64,000 bases of DNA from Niabella sp. (GCA_017744795.1 JAGIAQ010000002.1:1-64000); one strand, 5' to 3'. Counted from the first letter of the stretch, positions 17,615 to 26,699 are shown. Notes: a model not told the origin generated them from the sequence alone. Numbers and translations: made by a program.

Positions 17615-18112
17615 ATGAAAAAACTAGTACTGTTCTTGGGTATCACTTTGAGTATAACCGCCGGAAGCCGGGCACAAAACGAAGTAGCCGTGGCAACCAC
17701 CTTATCGCCTGGATTCCTTCTTAAAGACGCGCCCCTGAAAGCCAGCCTCCATTCGGCAGCGCAGCATATGATTGAGTTGAAAGGCCGTAAAAGCCCGGAA
17801 CATTATCAAAAACTGAAAAGGGCCGGTATCATATTGACAGGCGTAGGCGTTGCCAGTTTTACAGGAGGGCTCCTGCTGATCTCCGCAGGAAATAAAGAAA
17901 ATAACAGAGAATATAACTACGCTACTTATAACGGTACTACTCCCGGTGACAACAAACTTATGGCTGGCGCCTTGGGAATCCTGGGTTCCGTTCCTGCATT
18001 GGGCGGCGGTATTACCATGTGGGCCATCGGCCATAACCGTTTAAAAAAATATGCAGACCGGGTGCACATTAATGCGGGTGCGCGATCCGCCACTTTTGCG
18101 TACCGGTTTTAG
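17615..18112 (+). CDS. small membrane/envelope protein of unknown function
   Basis: A 165-residue protein with a signal peptide (MKKLVLFLGITLSITAGSRAQ) and two later hydrophobic segments at about residues 70-90 (AGIILTGVGVASFTGGLLLI) and 112-134 (LMAGALGILGSVPALGGGITMWAI). The ending SATFAYRF resembles a terminal beta-strand but could be fortuitous. I do not recognise the family. Two hairpins downstream separate it from the convergent tsf gene. Confidence 0.75.
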   Translation: MKKLVLFLGITLSITAGSRAQNEVAVATTLSPGFLLKDAPLKASLHSAAQHMIELKGRKSPEHYQKLKRAGIILTGVGVASFTGGLLLISAGNKENNREYNYATYNGTTPGDNKLMAGALGILGSVPALGGGITMWAIGHNRLKKYADRVHINAGARSATFAYRF

Positions 18113-18117
18113 AACGA

Positions 18118-18145
18118 AAAAAGCACCCCTTGCGGAGTGCTTTAA
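18118..18145 (+). terminator. hairpin terminator after the gene ending at 18112
   Basis: AAAGCACCCC pairs with GGAGTGCTTT (one mismatch) around a 4-base loop, immediately after the stop codon and followed by a short TTT. Confidence 0.6.
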
Positions 18146-18154
18146 AGCTATGTT

Positions 18155-18187
18155 AAACCTATGAAGTTTTAAAAACCTCATAGGTTT
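18155..18187. terminator. bidirectional hairpin between convergent genes
   Basis: AAACCTATGAAGTTT (18155-18169) pairs with AAACCTCATAGGTTT (18173-18187), one mismatch, with a 3-base loop. It lies 6 bases beyond the tsf stop and is well placed to end the rplM-rpsI-rpsB-tsf transcript. Confidence 0.65.
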
Positions 18188-18192
18188 GTATG

Positions 18193-19029
18193 TTATCCCA
18201 GCGCTACTCTTTTGAATTCAGTAACGGTTACATTGCCGCTTTCTTTTAAGTAATCGGCTACAGATTTACCTGCATCTTTTACAAAAGCCTGTGCGGTTAA
18301 TGTTTGCTCTTTGAAGAAAGCGCCTAATTTACCTTCGGCAATTTTAGCCAGCATTTCTTCGGGTTTACCAGCCATTTTAGGATCTTCTTTCATGATATCC
18401 ATAATAACAGCTTTTTCACGGGCCACTACATCAGCGGGAACGCTTGTTGCGTCAACAGCCACAGGGCTTAACGCTGCTACCTGCATCGCAATGTCTTTTC
18501 CTACTTCAGGAGCATCTTTATCCAGACCTACCAATACACCAATGCGATAAGCACCATGGATATAAGAAGCTACATAAGGAGCATCTACTCTTTCAAATTT
18601 GGTGATACCGATCTTTTCGCCGATAGAAGCTAATTTATCATTTACCAGGTCGGCTATTTTTGCACCATTGATTTCTACAGCGTTCAGCTCATCAGCGCTT
18701 TTTACGTTGTTAGCAATCGCTGCATCAGCAATGCTTTTCACAAAAGCTACAAACTCTTCATTTTTAGAAACGAAGTCGGTTTCGCAGCTTACACATACTA
18801 CAATACCCGATTTGTTATCGGCTGTTGTTTGTGCTACCACCACACCTTCTTTCGCTTCACGGTCGCTTCTTTTAGCAGCCACTTTCTGTCCCTGCTTGCG
18901 CAGCCAGTCAATTGCAGCTTCAAAATCTCCGTTGGTTTCCGTTAATGCTTTACGGCAATCCATCATACCAGCGCCTGTAGCCTGGCGTAATTTATTAATA
19001 TCCTGTGCGGTTATTGTTACAGTACTCAT
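18193..19029 (-). CDS. tsf: translation elongation factor Ts
   Basis: Nucleotide exchange factor for EF-Tu. The N-terminal UBA-like domain (residues 1-55) has ITAQDINKLRQATGAGMMDC and KALTETNGDFEAAIDWLR. The dimerisation/core domains carry CVSCETDFVSKNEEF and SYIHGAYRIGVLVGLD. Length 278 fits. It follows rpsB after an unusually long 246-base spacer that contains repeat-like sequence. Confidence 0.97.
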   Translation of the reverse strand: MSTVTITAQDINKLRQATGAGMMDCRKALTETNGDFEAAIDWLRKQGQKVAAKRSDREAKEGVVVAQTTADNKSGIVVCVSCETDFVSKNEEFVAFVKSIADAAIANNVKSADELNAVEINGAKIADLVNDKLASIGEKIGITKFERVDAPYVASYIHGAYRIGVLVGLDKDAPEVGKDIAMQVAALSPVAVDATSVPADVVAREKAVIMDIMKEDPKMAGKPEEMLAKIAEGKLGAFFKEQTLTAQAFVKDAGKSVADYLKESGNVTVTEFKRVALG

Positions 19030-19129
19030 TTTTTTGTTTAAGGTTTGAGGTTTAAGGTTTGAGGTTTTTTACAACTCAAACTTATTAAACGCTCCGTAAG
19101 TTGATAATTTATATTTATGTTCCGGGCTG

Positions 19130-19178
19130 TGGTACATCTATCAGCTTCCTTGTGTCACTCACTTCATCGTTCAGTATA
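19130..19178. repeat. intergenic repeat, family C (copy 1)
   Basis: In the rpsB-tsf spacer. It contains CTATCAGCTTCCTTG followed by TGTCACTCACTTC, shared in part with 27667-27735, 42231-42291, 60637-60676 and, in reverse, 40553-40585. Confidence 0.5.
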
Positions 19179-19275
19179 TAGCCCAGCCATTAAAAAGAAA
19201 AAGTTTGAAGTTTAAAGGTCAATGCCACTTTCTACAGGTAACATCAAACATTAAACTTCAAACCCTGAACGGGAA

Positions 19276-20172
19276 TTACTTCCGGGGTGCTCCGCTTCTG
19301 GAACCACCACCGGGGGTAGTTCTGCGACGCTGACCGGCACCGGCGCCTGCACCAGGTGCAGTGCCACGGCCTCTGCCGCCACGACCGCTTTCAGCTTCAG
19401 CTTCCGCCTGCATTTTCGCAGCCTGTTTTTCTTTTTCGTCCGCGAAATTATCTTCCACGTCGTCCTCTTTAGCGGCTTGTCTTTCGCTTAATCCTTCAGC
19501 GATAGCTGCAGTAATATAGTTAACGATAATTGCGATTGATTTAGTAGCATCATCATTGGCAGGAATGGCAAAATCCACTTTATTAGGATCGCCGTTGGTG
19601 TCTACCACACCAAAAGTGCCGATGCCCAAACGCTTTGATTCCGCTAACGCGATGTGCTCATGACCAATGTCAACAATGAACAAAGCAGCAGGTACACGGC
19701 CCAGCTGGGCAATACCGCCTAATACTTTCTCCATTTTATCTTTATCGCGGGTTAAGGTCAAACGCTCTTTTTTGGTAATGCTGTCGAAAGAACCATCGCT
19801 CAGCATTTTTTCAATGCTCTGCATTTTCTTTACTGACTTACGTACAGTATTGAAGTTGGTAAGCATACCACCCAGCCAGCGCTCAGTTACATAAGGCATG
19901 CCCACTTTCTGAGCGCATTCTGTAACGATGTCTTTCGCTTGCTTTTTAGTACCTACAAAAAGGATCTTTTTACCGCTACGTGCAATTTGCTTCATAGCAG
20001 CTGCAGACTCCTGCAGGCATTCCACTGTTTTGTTCAGGTCGATAATGTGGATCCCTTTTTTTTCAGCAAAGATGTAAGGCAACATCTTGGGGTTCCATTT
20101 CTTTTTTAAGTGACCAAAATGTACACCGGCTTCCAGAAGCTGCTGTTGTAATGATGTATTATTATTTTCCAT
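19276..20172 (-). CDS. rpsB: 30S ribosomal protein S2 with Arg/Gly-rich tail
   Basis: Ribosomal protein S2 core at residues 1-225 (LLEAGVHFGHLKKKWNPKM; PYVTERWLGGMLTNF; DIGHEHIALAESKRLGIG). The C-terminus is extended by about 70 residues: an acidic Ala/Glu stretch, then an RG-rich segment (GRGGRGRGTAPGAGAGAG and QRRRTTPGGG) to the end. Total length 298 is longer than most S2 proteins. The tail could contact RNA. Second-to-last gene of the L13-S9-S2-EF-Ts operon. Confidence 0.97.
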   Translation of the reverse strand: MENNNTSLQQQLLEAGVHFGHLKKKWNPKMLPYIFAEKKGIHIIDLNKTVECLQESAAAMKQIARSGKKILFVGTKKQAKDIVTECAQKVGMPYVTERWLGGMLTNFNTVRKSVKKMQSIEKMLSDGSFDSITKKERLTLTRDKDKMEKVLGGIAQLGRVPAALFIVDIGHEHIALAESKRLGIGTFGVVDTNGDPNKVDFAIPANDDATKSIAIIVNYITAAIAEGLSERQAAKEDDVEDNFADEKEKQAAKMQAEAEAESGRGGRGRGTAPGAGAGAGQRRRTTPGGGSRSGAPRK

Positions 20173-20220
20173 CGTACTAATTTGAAAATGTGATAATTTG
20201 AAAATTTGAAAATACCCGGA

Positions 20221-20610
20221 TTAACGTTTAGAGAATTGGTAGCTCTTACGTGCTTTTTTATGACCGAATTTCTTACGTTCAACAGAGCGCGGGTCTCTTT
20301 TTAACAAACCGGCAGCTTTTAAAGCAGGACGAAACTCAGCATTTACATCCACCAACGCACGGGAAATACCCAGCATGGCCGCCTCAGCCTGGCCTTTAAC
20401 CCCACCACCAGTAGCAGTGATCTTTACATCAAATTTATCTGCCGCTTCAATAGTTTTCAGCGGACGCTCTACCTGGTTTTGTAAATATACCAGGGAGAAA
20501 TACGTTTTGTAGTCTTTATCGTTAACGGTAATAGCACCGGTACCCTTTGATAAGAAAACGCGGGTAATGGCTTCCTTCCGGCGTCCTACAGCATTTTTTT
20601 GTTTTTCCAT
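20221..20610 (-). CDS. rpsI: 30S ribosomal protein S9
   Basis: Small-subunit protein S9, whose C-terminal basic tail reaches the P-site. The standard start (NAVGRRKEAITRVFLSKG), the central GGGVKGQAEAAMLGISRAL and the ending RKSYQFSKR are all intact; length 129 is normal. Follows rplM by 38 bases. Confidence 0.97.
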   Translation of the reverse strand: MEKQKNAVGRRKEAITRVFLSKGTGAITVNDKDYKTYFSLVYLQNQVERPLKTIEAADKFDVKITATGGGVKGQAEAAMLGISRALVDVNAEFRPALKAAGLLKRDPRSVERKKFGHKKARKSYQFSKR

Positions 20611-20648
20611 TATTTATAATTTCTTATTTGGAATTTAGGATTTGAAAT

Positions 20649-21092
20649 TTAGAACTTCAGTTCTTTGGGTTGTTGCGCAGTGTGCGGATGAGCGCCTCCT
20701 GCATATACAAATAATTTTTTGTACATTTTACGACCCAAACGATTTTTAGGAAGCATCCCTTTAACGGCTCTTTCAATAATTACTTCCGGACGACGTTTTT
20801 GCAGATCTGTTGCGTATTCTTCCTTACGACCACCGGGGTAGCCACTGAAGGTATCATACACTTTCTGGTCCATTTTGGCACCAGACAGCTTTACTTTTTC
20901 GCAGTTCGTTACAATAATATAATCTCCGGTATCTACGTGTGGCGTATAGCTGGCTTTATGCTTACCGCGCAAAATAGCCGCAATACGGGAACACATACGT
21001 CCTACAGTTTGATTAGTACCATCTACAACGTACCAGTTACGCTGCACGGTAGCTTCGTTCGCATGTTTTGTGGTGAAATGTTGTTTGCTCAT
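20649..21092 (-). CDS. rplM: 50S ribosomal protein L13
   Basis: Large-subunit assembly protein L13. Recognised by [39 protein letters not shown] and the C-terminal [19 protein letters not shown]. Length 147. First gene of the operon rplM-rpsI-rpsB-tsf. A TACCTTTG box lies 60 bases upstream, and the leader holds a small CCGGG/CCCGG hairpin at 21118-21133 that could be regulatory. Confidence 0.97.
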   Translation of the reverse strand: MSKQHFTTKHANEATVQRNWYVVDGTNQTVGRMCSRIAAILRGKHKASYTPHVDTGDYIIVTNCEKVKLSGAKMDQKVYDTFSGYPGGRKEEYATDLQKRRPEVIIERAVKGMLPKNRLGRKMYKKLFVYAGGAHPHTAQQPKELKF

Positions 21093-21152
21093 TTTAATTT
21101 GATTTTTTAAAGTAACTCCGGGCTATCCCCCGGCCCTTTTTCTAAAGGACTG

Positions 21153-21160
21153 CAAAGGTA
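21153..21160 (-). promoter_or_regulatory. TAnnTTTG -7 box of the rplM operon
   Basis: TACCTTTG on the minus strand, 60 bases before the rplM ATG. No clear TTG at the -33 position. Confidence 0.5.
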
Positions 21161-21183
21161 GCGCCCTCACTGCTAAAAATGAT

Positions 21184-21216
21184 AAAAAAAGGGAACTATT
21201 TTTAATAGCTCCCTTG
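21184..21216 (-). terminator. rho-independent terminator of the chagasin-like gene
   Basis: On the minus strand, a 10-bp stem (AGGGAGCTAT / ATAGTTCCCT, one mismatch) followed by a run of seven T. It lies 41 bases after the stop at 21257 and separates this gene from the rplM promoter. Confidence 0.75.
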
Positions 21217-21256
21217 CAATGAATTGATTTTCAGTAAAAATTTTGCTTTTTTATTT

Positions 21257-21580
21257 TTAAGCACCCAACATTTCCTCCTTTTTTATCACCGTTACGCTGC
21301 ACAAAAGCGTATCAAGGGGTGGTTGTTCCGGCTCCCAAATACGCCGCTGAACCAGCTTGATGCCGGAAACCCCCGCCTGCAAACCGGCGATCCTTGCCAT
21401 CGTTTTTACGGGGCCGCCCAGCACCCGGGCGCCGCCTCCGGTCGCAGGTTCGGTGTCGATGGTAACCCGGGTGATCTGTGCATTGTTTTCGGCCACCACC
21501 CAGCTAAAACCGGTGCCGGCATTATTCGACAGCGGAATTAAGTGTACTTCGCCCACAGCTATATTCAGTTGTGCATTCAT
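21257..21580 (-). CDS. chagasin-like (inhibitor I42) cysteine-protease inhibitor
   Basis: A 107-residue protein resembling the chagasin family, which blocks papain-type cysteine proteases through three loops. The counterparts are visible: NNAGTGFSW for the NPTTGY/F loop, GGARVLGGP for the glycine-rich loop and RRIWEP for the RxW loop. No signal peptide is seen, which is unusual for a secreted inhibitor. ATG 21580 is chosen over a TTG at 21583. Confidence 0.75.
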   Translation of the reverse strand: MNAQLNIAVGEVHLIPLSNNAGTGFSWVVAENNAQITRVTIDTEPATGGGARVLGGPVKTMARIAGLQAGVSGIKLVQRRIWEPEQPPLDTLLCSVTVIKKEEMLGA

Positions 21581-22134
21581 CAATCAATGTCGTTTATTTA
21601 AGCTTTCAGACCGGATCTTCTTGTGGCCCCTACAAAGGGCGGCACATTTATTAACTGTAACATCTTTTGTAAAAGCAATTGTTGATAGCGTTTTTCCACT
21701 TTTTTCAGTCGATAAAAAAGTGGAGCAAAAAATCTTTTCCGCCGGAAGGTGAATTCCGCCTCCCGTTTCGCGGCCGGGCTGAGGCGGAACCGGTCAACTC
21801 TGCGCTACAGGCCTGGTTATGACACCTTCCTGCTGCTCTATTTTTGAAAAGTCGCCTCGCGGCGTCAAAACCGCCATTCCGCTTGATTTGCCCTTTCACT
21901 GCCCGGCGTAAATCCTTCTAAGTAACACCAGTTTCAGGAAGTGCAATCCTCTTTTATCGGGGTGTATTTTTCTTCAAAACTCCTGTATTTTCTTAGCAGG
22001 ATCTGGAAATATCGAAAAAGAACGAACACCGGTTGCTATTGAACTAATGTTCTTTTACATTTCTTATTCAATATTTCTTATTTTGCATTTTACTCCCGGA
22101 ACCCTGTGCTTAAGGAAACGATATTATATAATAG
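21581..22134. other. 554-base intergenic region
   Basis: No convincing gene. A stretch at about 21715-21790 (TAAAAAAGTGGAGCAAAAA then GC-rich sequence) resembles decayed intergenic repeat material. The short open frames lack signals or recognisable protein character. Confidence 0.4.
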
Positions 22135-22944
22135 TTAACGAATTTTCAATTCAGCCATAACCGGCCGGTGGTCCGAAGCATAATCTTCAGCTATGACCTG
22201 GTGTTTTATTACCGAAAACTTTGTTCCCGGCTTGTACGCTATAAAATCAATCGCTAGTTTTTCCTTTCCTTCTTCGATGGTAAAGGCGCAGTTTTTACAG
22301 GTACGTGTGAATTCTTTATCCAGCAAACCAATGGTTTCGCTGTTTTCCGCAGCATTAAAATCACCACCAATGATCACCGGAAGTTTTTCCTTGCCTAAGA
22401 TCTTATTCACCTCCGTCATTTGCAGTTTACTATTTGTTTTTCCCTGAAAATCGAGGTGTACACTGGCTACCCGGATCTTTTTTCCATTGGGCAACGCAGC
22501 TGTTGCCACGGACAAAACACGGGGTTCTCCGCCTGTTGCGGGATCGGTAGGCAGCTTATGCGTTTCCATATCCGACAAAGGATACCGGGAAAGGATCATG
22601 ATCCCGTAATCGCCGCCATCAAAATCAATTGTTTTGGAGAAATGAAACGAATGATAACCGGCTTTTTCCGCCAATAAAGCCGCTTCGTTTATTTTGCCGG
22701 AGCGACCGGTATTCACGTCAATTTCCTGTAAGGCAATAATGTCCGGCTTTTCTTTTTTTATAACCGCGGCAATGGCATCTACATCAATCACGCCCGATTT
22801 TGATGGCGGGTTACAATGATGAACATTGTACGTCATGAACTTTATAAAACCCGAATCTGCGGGAGCAGCCGCACGGCAGGATATAAAAACAACAACCTGT
22901 ATCACGGTCAGCAGCAGCAAGCGGCTCAGTACTCTTCTCATCAT
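22135..22944 (-). CDS. endonuclease/exonuclease/phosphatase-family lipoprotein
   Basis: Metal-dependent phosphoesterase fold (EEP). Motifs: MTYNVHHC, LQEIDVNTGRSG, IIGGDFNAAENSE and YASDHRPVMAEL, giving the usual Asn, Glu, Asp and His ligands. Tandem ATGs at 22944/22941 start a hydrophobic leader ending in VFISC, a plausible lipobox, so the enzyme is probably anchored in the envelope. The longer frame to 22995 begins with TTG and overlaps the araC-type gene. It lies 7 bases after the AraC regulator. The substrate (nucleic acid, phospholipid or phosphosugar) is unknown. Confidence 0.85.
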   Translation of the reverse strand: MMRRVLSRLLLLTVIQVVVFISCRAAAPADSGFIKFMTYNVHHCNPPSKSGVIDVDAIAAVIKKEKPDIIALQEIDVNTGRSGKINEAALLAEKAGYHSFHFSKTIDFDGGDYGIMILSRYPLSDMETHKLPTDPATGGEPRVLSVATAALPNGKKIRVASVHLDFQGKTNSKLQMTEVNKILGKEKLPVIIGGDFNAAENSETIGLLDKEFTRTCKNCAFTIEEGKEKLAIDFIAYKPGTKFSVIKHQVIAEDYASDHRPVMAELKIR

Positions 22945-22951
22945 ATTTTTT

Positions 22952-23863
22952 TTAATCTTTTTTAATTGCCCTGTATTGCTGGGGAGGCAGTCCAATTACC
23001 TGTTTAAATCGTTTTGAAAAATAATACGGATCGTCAAATCCCATGGTAAGCGCCACATCCTTAATAGCCCTGTCTGTAAAGTCGAGGAGCTGACAAGCCT
23101 GCTGGATCTTCATATGCATGAAATAATCCATCGGCGCATAGCCGGTTTTTTGTTTAAACAAATTCGAGAACCGGGAAACCGAATAATTGGAATAGCGGCT
23201 CAGGTCGGCAAGTGTAAGGCTTTCCTGCAGCTTCTCCTGCATATAAAGAATGACCCGATCCACGCTATCGAGCTCTTTATTCTCCACCACCGGATGATGC
23301 CGGTTATTGTAGATAAAATAAGAGAAAAACTGTCTCAGGCTCAAGTTCGAAAAATAAAGATTATCCGCGCTGTAGCCCAGTTCCAGTGATTCATACATCT
23401 TATTAAACAAGGATGTTATTTCCCCGTTATCCTTTATCCGCGCTGGCTTAAAGCAATCTTTAACCGCATTGATCTCATTGAAAGAAGGAAGGTTTTTTCC
23501 TTCAAAATGGATCCAGTAAATACTCCAGGGGTCTTTTTCCTGCGAGCCGTAAGCGTGCGCCTCATCATAGGGTAAGATGAAGAACTCATTGGGATTCACC
23601 GTATGTGTTTCTCCCCTGAGCTCGTAAAATCCATGGCCGGCCACGCAATAAAATAACATATTCCCCGGCAATCCTTTCTTCCGCTTGGTAAAATGCCCCT
23701 TTGCATTGGGATAATACCCCAGGCTGGAGATGTACAAACTGTTCAACAAAGGGTCATTCACTATTTTATCCCGTAACACCTGGCTGGGGATCTCGATGCG
23801 TTTCCGCCCGATCCCATACCAGATATTTTTAAATGACCCCTGTTTATTTGTTTCTTCTTTCAT
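22952..23863 (-). CDS. AraC-family transcriptional regulator
   Basis: A sugar-responsive-type activator: residues about 30-160 form a cupin-like ligand domain (GHGFYELRGETHTVNPNEFF), and the last 100 residues are the double helix-turn-helix (LTLADLSRYSNYSVSRFSNLF; AIKDVALTMGFDDPYYFSKRF). It is divergent from the DUF5703 glycosidase gene with a 413-base control region and is the only dedicated regulator visible in the island. It is therefore the best candidate to control it; this is inferred from position. Confidence 0.92.
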   Translation of the reverse strand: MKEETNKQGSFKNIWYGIGRKRIEIPSQVLRDKIVNDPLLNSLYISSLGYYPNAKGHFTKRKKGLPGNMLFYCVAGHGFYELRGETHTVNPNEFFILPYDEAHAYGSQEKDPWSIYWIHFEGKNLPSFNEINAVKDCFKPARIKDNGEITSLFNKMYESLELGYSADNLYFSNLSLRQFFSYFIYNNRHHPVVENKELDSVDRVILYMQEKLQESLTLADLSRYSNYSVSRFSNLFKQKTGYAPMDYFMHMKIQQACQLLDFTDRAIKDVALTMGFDDPYYFSKRFKQVIGLPPQQYRAIKKD

Positions 23864-24276
23864 CTCATCCCGACAAAAATCAATTCAATAATAGCAAACT
23901 TTTTCCTTATTCTCAATTTTATGGCTCGCTTTTGTTACATTAGACGAGCAAAATGTGCAATTCCTTCTTAAAAATTTGATTTTCATTTAAATAATTGTAA
24001 TATTTACAATTAAATCTATAAATGCTGTTTAATTTTGAATTACATAGGTTCTCCGCAGAGACCGTAGTATCTAAGGCTGCAAGGAGGCTGACAAAAAGTA
24101 TCTTTTCACAGTACAGCGACAAATTACTAACCATTAAGGATTAAGATGATCATTAAGTCGTTTTCTTAATGAGCTTAATGGTTCTAAAAACTCTGATCGA
24201 TGTTTCCTCCTAACAGCCATACCCTATATCTCTATCCTTCGGCGCATGGTTAAATTTAAAAAGTCGAAACAAGCTC
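23864..24276. promoter_or_regulatory. divergent control region, AraC regulator / DUF5703 gene
   Basis: 413 bases with no supported gene. It is AT-rich and should hold the promoters of both divergent genes. A TAATTTTG box (24030-24037, plus strand) fits the -7 consensus but is 240 bases from the ATG. The pair CATTAAG (24151-) and CTTAATG (24165-) is a small inverted repeat. Confidence 0.4.
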
Positions 24277-26589
24277 ATGTTTAAATTTTTCTTTTGTATT
24301 TTTTTGTTCCTTTTAGCAACGAGCGGAAGCTTTGCCCAATTTTCGGTTAAAGATTATACTGTTGACTGGACCACGGAAAGCAACAACGCAGGCAGTTCCA
24401 TGCCCGTGGGTGGTGGTAGCATTGGGGCGAATTTGTGGGTGGAGCACGATGAAGTATTCCTTTATTTTTCTAAAAGTGGCGCTTTTGACGAAAACAATAC
24501 CTTTCTAAAATCGGGAAGATTGCGACTAAAGCTGTTCCCCAATCCCTTTACTAATGCCCGTTTCCGGCAGCAACTGCATTTGGAAAACGGTACGGCCACC
24601 ATTGACGCAGCCACTGCCAATAACAAAGTGCGTATTACGGTGTGGGCAGATGTGTTGCAGCCGGTTATTCACCTGGACATACAGAGCTCAAAACCTATAC
24701 GCGCTGAAGCAATTTATGAAAGCTGGCGGTTTGAAGATCGCCTGTTGAAAGGAAAAGAAAATAATGCCAATTCATGGAAATGGGCCGGTCATATAAAAGT
24801 GATCACGCAAAAAGATCAGGTTGGGTATCGCGATAACGACATTGTGTTCTATCATCGCAATACCGATTCTACCGTTTTTGATGCAGCCGTGGCTCAACAG
24901 GGACTCCGCAGCGTAAAAGAACAGCTCTTTAATCCCCTGCGCCGCCTGACTTCCGGAGGATTGATACACGGAACAGGTTTTGTTCCTGGTAATATCAGAG
25001 ATGGTATTTATGCGACCACTCCCTTTAAAAGCTGGAGCCTGCATAGCCGGGAAGCAAAAAAGCACCAGGAACTCCAGATCGTTTTACATAATGAACAAAC
25101 CCATGCGATTGACGAATGGCTGCAACAACTCCGCCAAATTGTGTCCCGTTCCCAGCAGAACAAAAATGCTCTACAAAAAACAACGCAATGGTGGAAACAA
25201 TTCTGGGAACGCAGTTATATCTTTATTAATCCCGGTAAAAAGGACGCAGCGGACACTGCCTGGCAGGTAGGCCGCAACTACCAGTTGTTTCGCTATATGC
25301 TGGCCGCAAATGCTTATGGCAGTTACCCTACTAAATTTAATGGCGGGCTTTTTACCGTTGACCCTGTCTTCACTGATAGTACTATAAAAGGCACTCCCGA
25401 TCATCGCAACTGGGGTGGTGGCACTTTCACCGCACAAAACCAGCGGCTGGTGTATTGGCCCCTGCTGAAAAGCGGCGATGTTGATATGATGCAGACCCAG
25501 TTTGATTTCTACAACCGCCTTTTGGCCACGGCCGAATTGCGAAGCAAAATATATTGGGGGCATGCAGGCGCTAATTTTAATGAACAGATTGAAAACTTCG
25601 GATTACCCAATCCAACGGAGTATGGCTGGAAACGACCGGAAGGATTTGACCCAGGTATGGAATATAACGCCTGGCTGGAATATGAATGGGATACCGTGCT
25701 GGAGTTTTGCAAGATGCTGCTGGACGCCAACGACTATGGTTCGATCCAATTAACAAATTATCTGCCCCTGATAAAAAGCTGTTTGCGCTTTTTTGATGCG
25801 CACTATCAATACCTGGCAAAACAACGGGGGGCTAAAGCGCTGGACCAGGACGGACATTTGATATTATATCCGGGATCCGGGGCGGAGACTTTCAAGATGG
25901 CTTATAATTCCAGTTCCACCATCGCAGCCTTACAAACAGTAACGGCGGGTCTCCTGGCGTTGCCAGCCGGCAATTTAACCGATTCCGATAAAATATATTT
26001 TACCGGGTTGCTTAAAAGGATCCCGCCTGTTCCTTTTATGCAGTATAACGGCCACACAACCATTGCACCCGCACAAGTATGGGCACGTGTAAACAATACG
26101 GAATCTTCTATGCTTTATCCTGTTTTCCCCTGGGGCATTTTTGGTGTCGGGCATCCGGGGCTGGATACTGCCATCAACACCTATAAGCTGGACACCTTTG
26201 CTTTAAAATTTCGCAGTGCCGTGGGCTGGAAACAGGACAATATTTTTGCGGCAAGACTGGGCCTGACCCAGGAGGCAAAACGGCTGACCGTTCAAAAATT
26301 AAAAGATGGCGGCCGGCGGTTTCCTGCCTTTTGGGGGCCGGGCTATGACTGGGTGCCGGACCATAACTGGGGCGGTTCCGGGATGATCGGTTTACAGGAA
26401 ATGCTACTGCAGGCGGTCGATGATAAAATTTACTTGTTCCCTGCCTGGCCGAAGGAATGGGATGTAGCCTTCAAATTACATGCGCCCCGGCACACAACGG
26501 TTGAAGGGGTTGTAAAAAAAGGAAAACTTGTTTCCCTTAAAGTCATTCCCCAAAGCAGGGAAAAAGATGTGGTCAATATGCTGCACTGA
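24277..26589 (+). CDS. DUF5703-domain glycoside hydrolase (GH95-like fold)
   Basis: A secreted glycosidase. After a signal peptide (ending GSFAQ), the N-terminal DUF5703 domain covers about residues 25-300 (SMPVGGGSIGANLWVEHDEVFLYFSKSG region). An (alpha/alpha)6-like catalytic part follows (about 310-690; NFNEQIENFGLPNPTEYGW and FWGPGYDWVPDHNWGGSG). A short beta C-terminus contains LFPAWPKEWDV. The order resembles GH95 fucosidases/galactosidases, but the specific linkage is unknown. Divergent from the AraC gene; probably a lead enzyme of the island. Confidence 0.8.
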   Translation: MFKFFFCIFLFLLATSGSFAQFSVKDYTVDWTTESNNAGSSMPVGGGSIGANLWVEHDEVFLYFSKSGAFDENNTFLKSGRLRLKLFPNPFTNARFRQQLHLENGTATIDAATANNKVRITVWADVLQPVIHLDIQSSKPIRAEAIYESWRFEDRLLKGKENNANSWKWAGHIKVITQKDQVGYRDNDIVFYHRNTDSTVFDAAVAQQGLRSVKEQLFNPLRRLTSGGLIHGTGFVPGNIRDGIYATTPFKSWSLHSREAKKHQELQIVLHNEQTHAIDEWLQQLRQIVSRSQQNKNALQKTTQWWKQFWERSYIFINPGKKDAADTAWQVGRNYQLFRYMLAANAYGSYPTKFNGGLFTVDPVFTDSTIKGTPDHRNWGGGTFTAQNQRLVYWPLLKSGDVDMMQTQFDFYNRLLATAELRSKIYWGHAGANFNEQIENFGLPNPTEYGWKRPEGFDPGMEYNAWLEYEWDTVLEFCKMLLDANDYGSIQLTNYLPLIKSCLRFFDAHYQYLAKQRGAKALDQDGHLILYPGSGAETFKMAYNSSSTIAALQTVTAGLLALPAGNLTDSDKIYFTGLLKRIPPVPFMQYNGHTTIAPAQVWARVNNTESSMLYPVFPWGIFGVGHPGLDTAINTYKLDTFALKFRSAVGWKQDNIFAARLGLTQEAKRLTVQKLKDGGRRFPAFWGPGYDWVPDHNWGGSGMIGLQEMLLQAVDDKIYLFPAWPKEWDVAFKLHAPRHTTVEGVVKKGKLVSLKVIPQSREKDVVNMLH

Positions 26590-26591
26590 CG

Positions 26592-26650
26592 CAGAACACT
26601 TTGTTTGCACAGAAACACCTCTGGGCTTCAGCGCCTCGGTGGCTAAGAAA
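26592..26650. repeat. 'cacagaaacac...gcctcggtggc' type intergenic repeat
   Basis: Contains CACAGAAACACCTCTGGG and GCGCCTCGGTGGCTAAG, pieces of a short repeat common between genes in Bacteroidota. It lies between the DUF5703 gene and the hydrolase gene. Confidence 0.4.
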
Positions 26651-26691
26651 CAGGTTATCCCTGCGCACTGACGAACATCGGGAAAACAATG

Positions 26692-26699
26692 TAAATTTG
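26692..26699 (+). promoter_or_regulatory. TAnnTTTG -7 promoter box
   Basis: TAAATTTG, 31 bases before the ATG at 26731; suggests the hydrolase gene has its own promoter. Confidence 0.4.

Noticed and set aside
21705-21899. Minus-strand open frame of 64 codons in the 554-base gap
   Set aside because: No recognisable domain, start context or conservation clue; the DNA looks like decayed repeat material.
22945-22995. Longer N-terminus of the EEP-family protein
   Set aside because: It begins with TTG, overlaps the AraC gene and would bury the lipoprotein-type leader.
23940-24134. Short minus-strand frame in the AraC/DUF5703 control region
   Set aside because: Low-complexity translation within an AT-rich regulatory region; no support.
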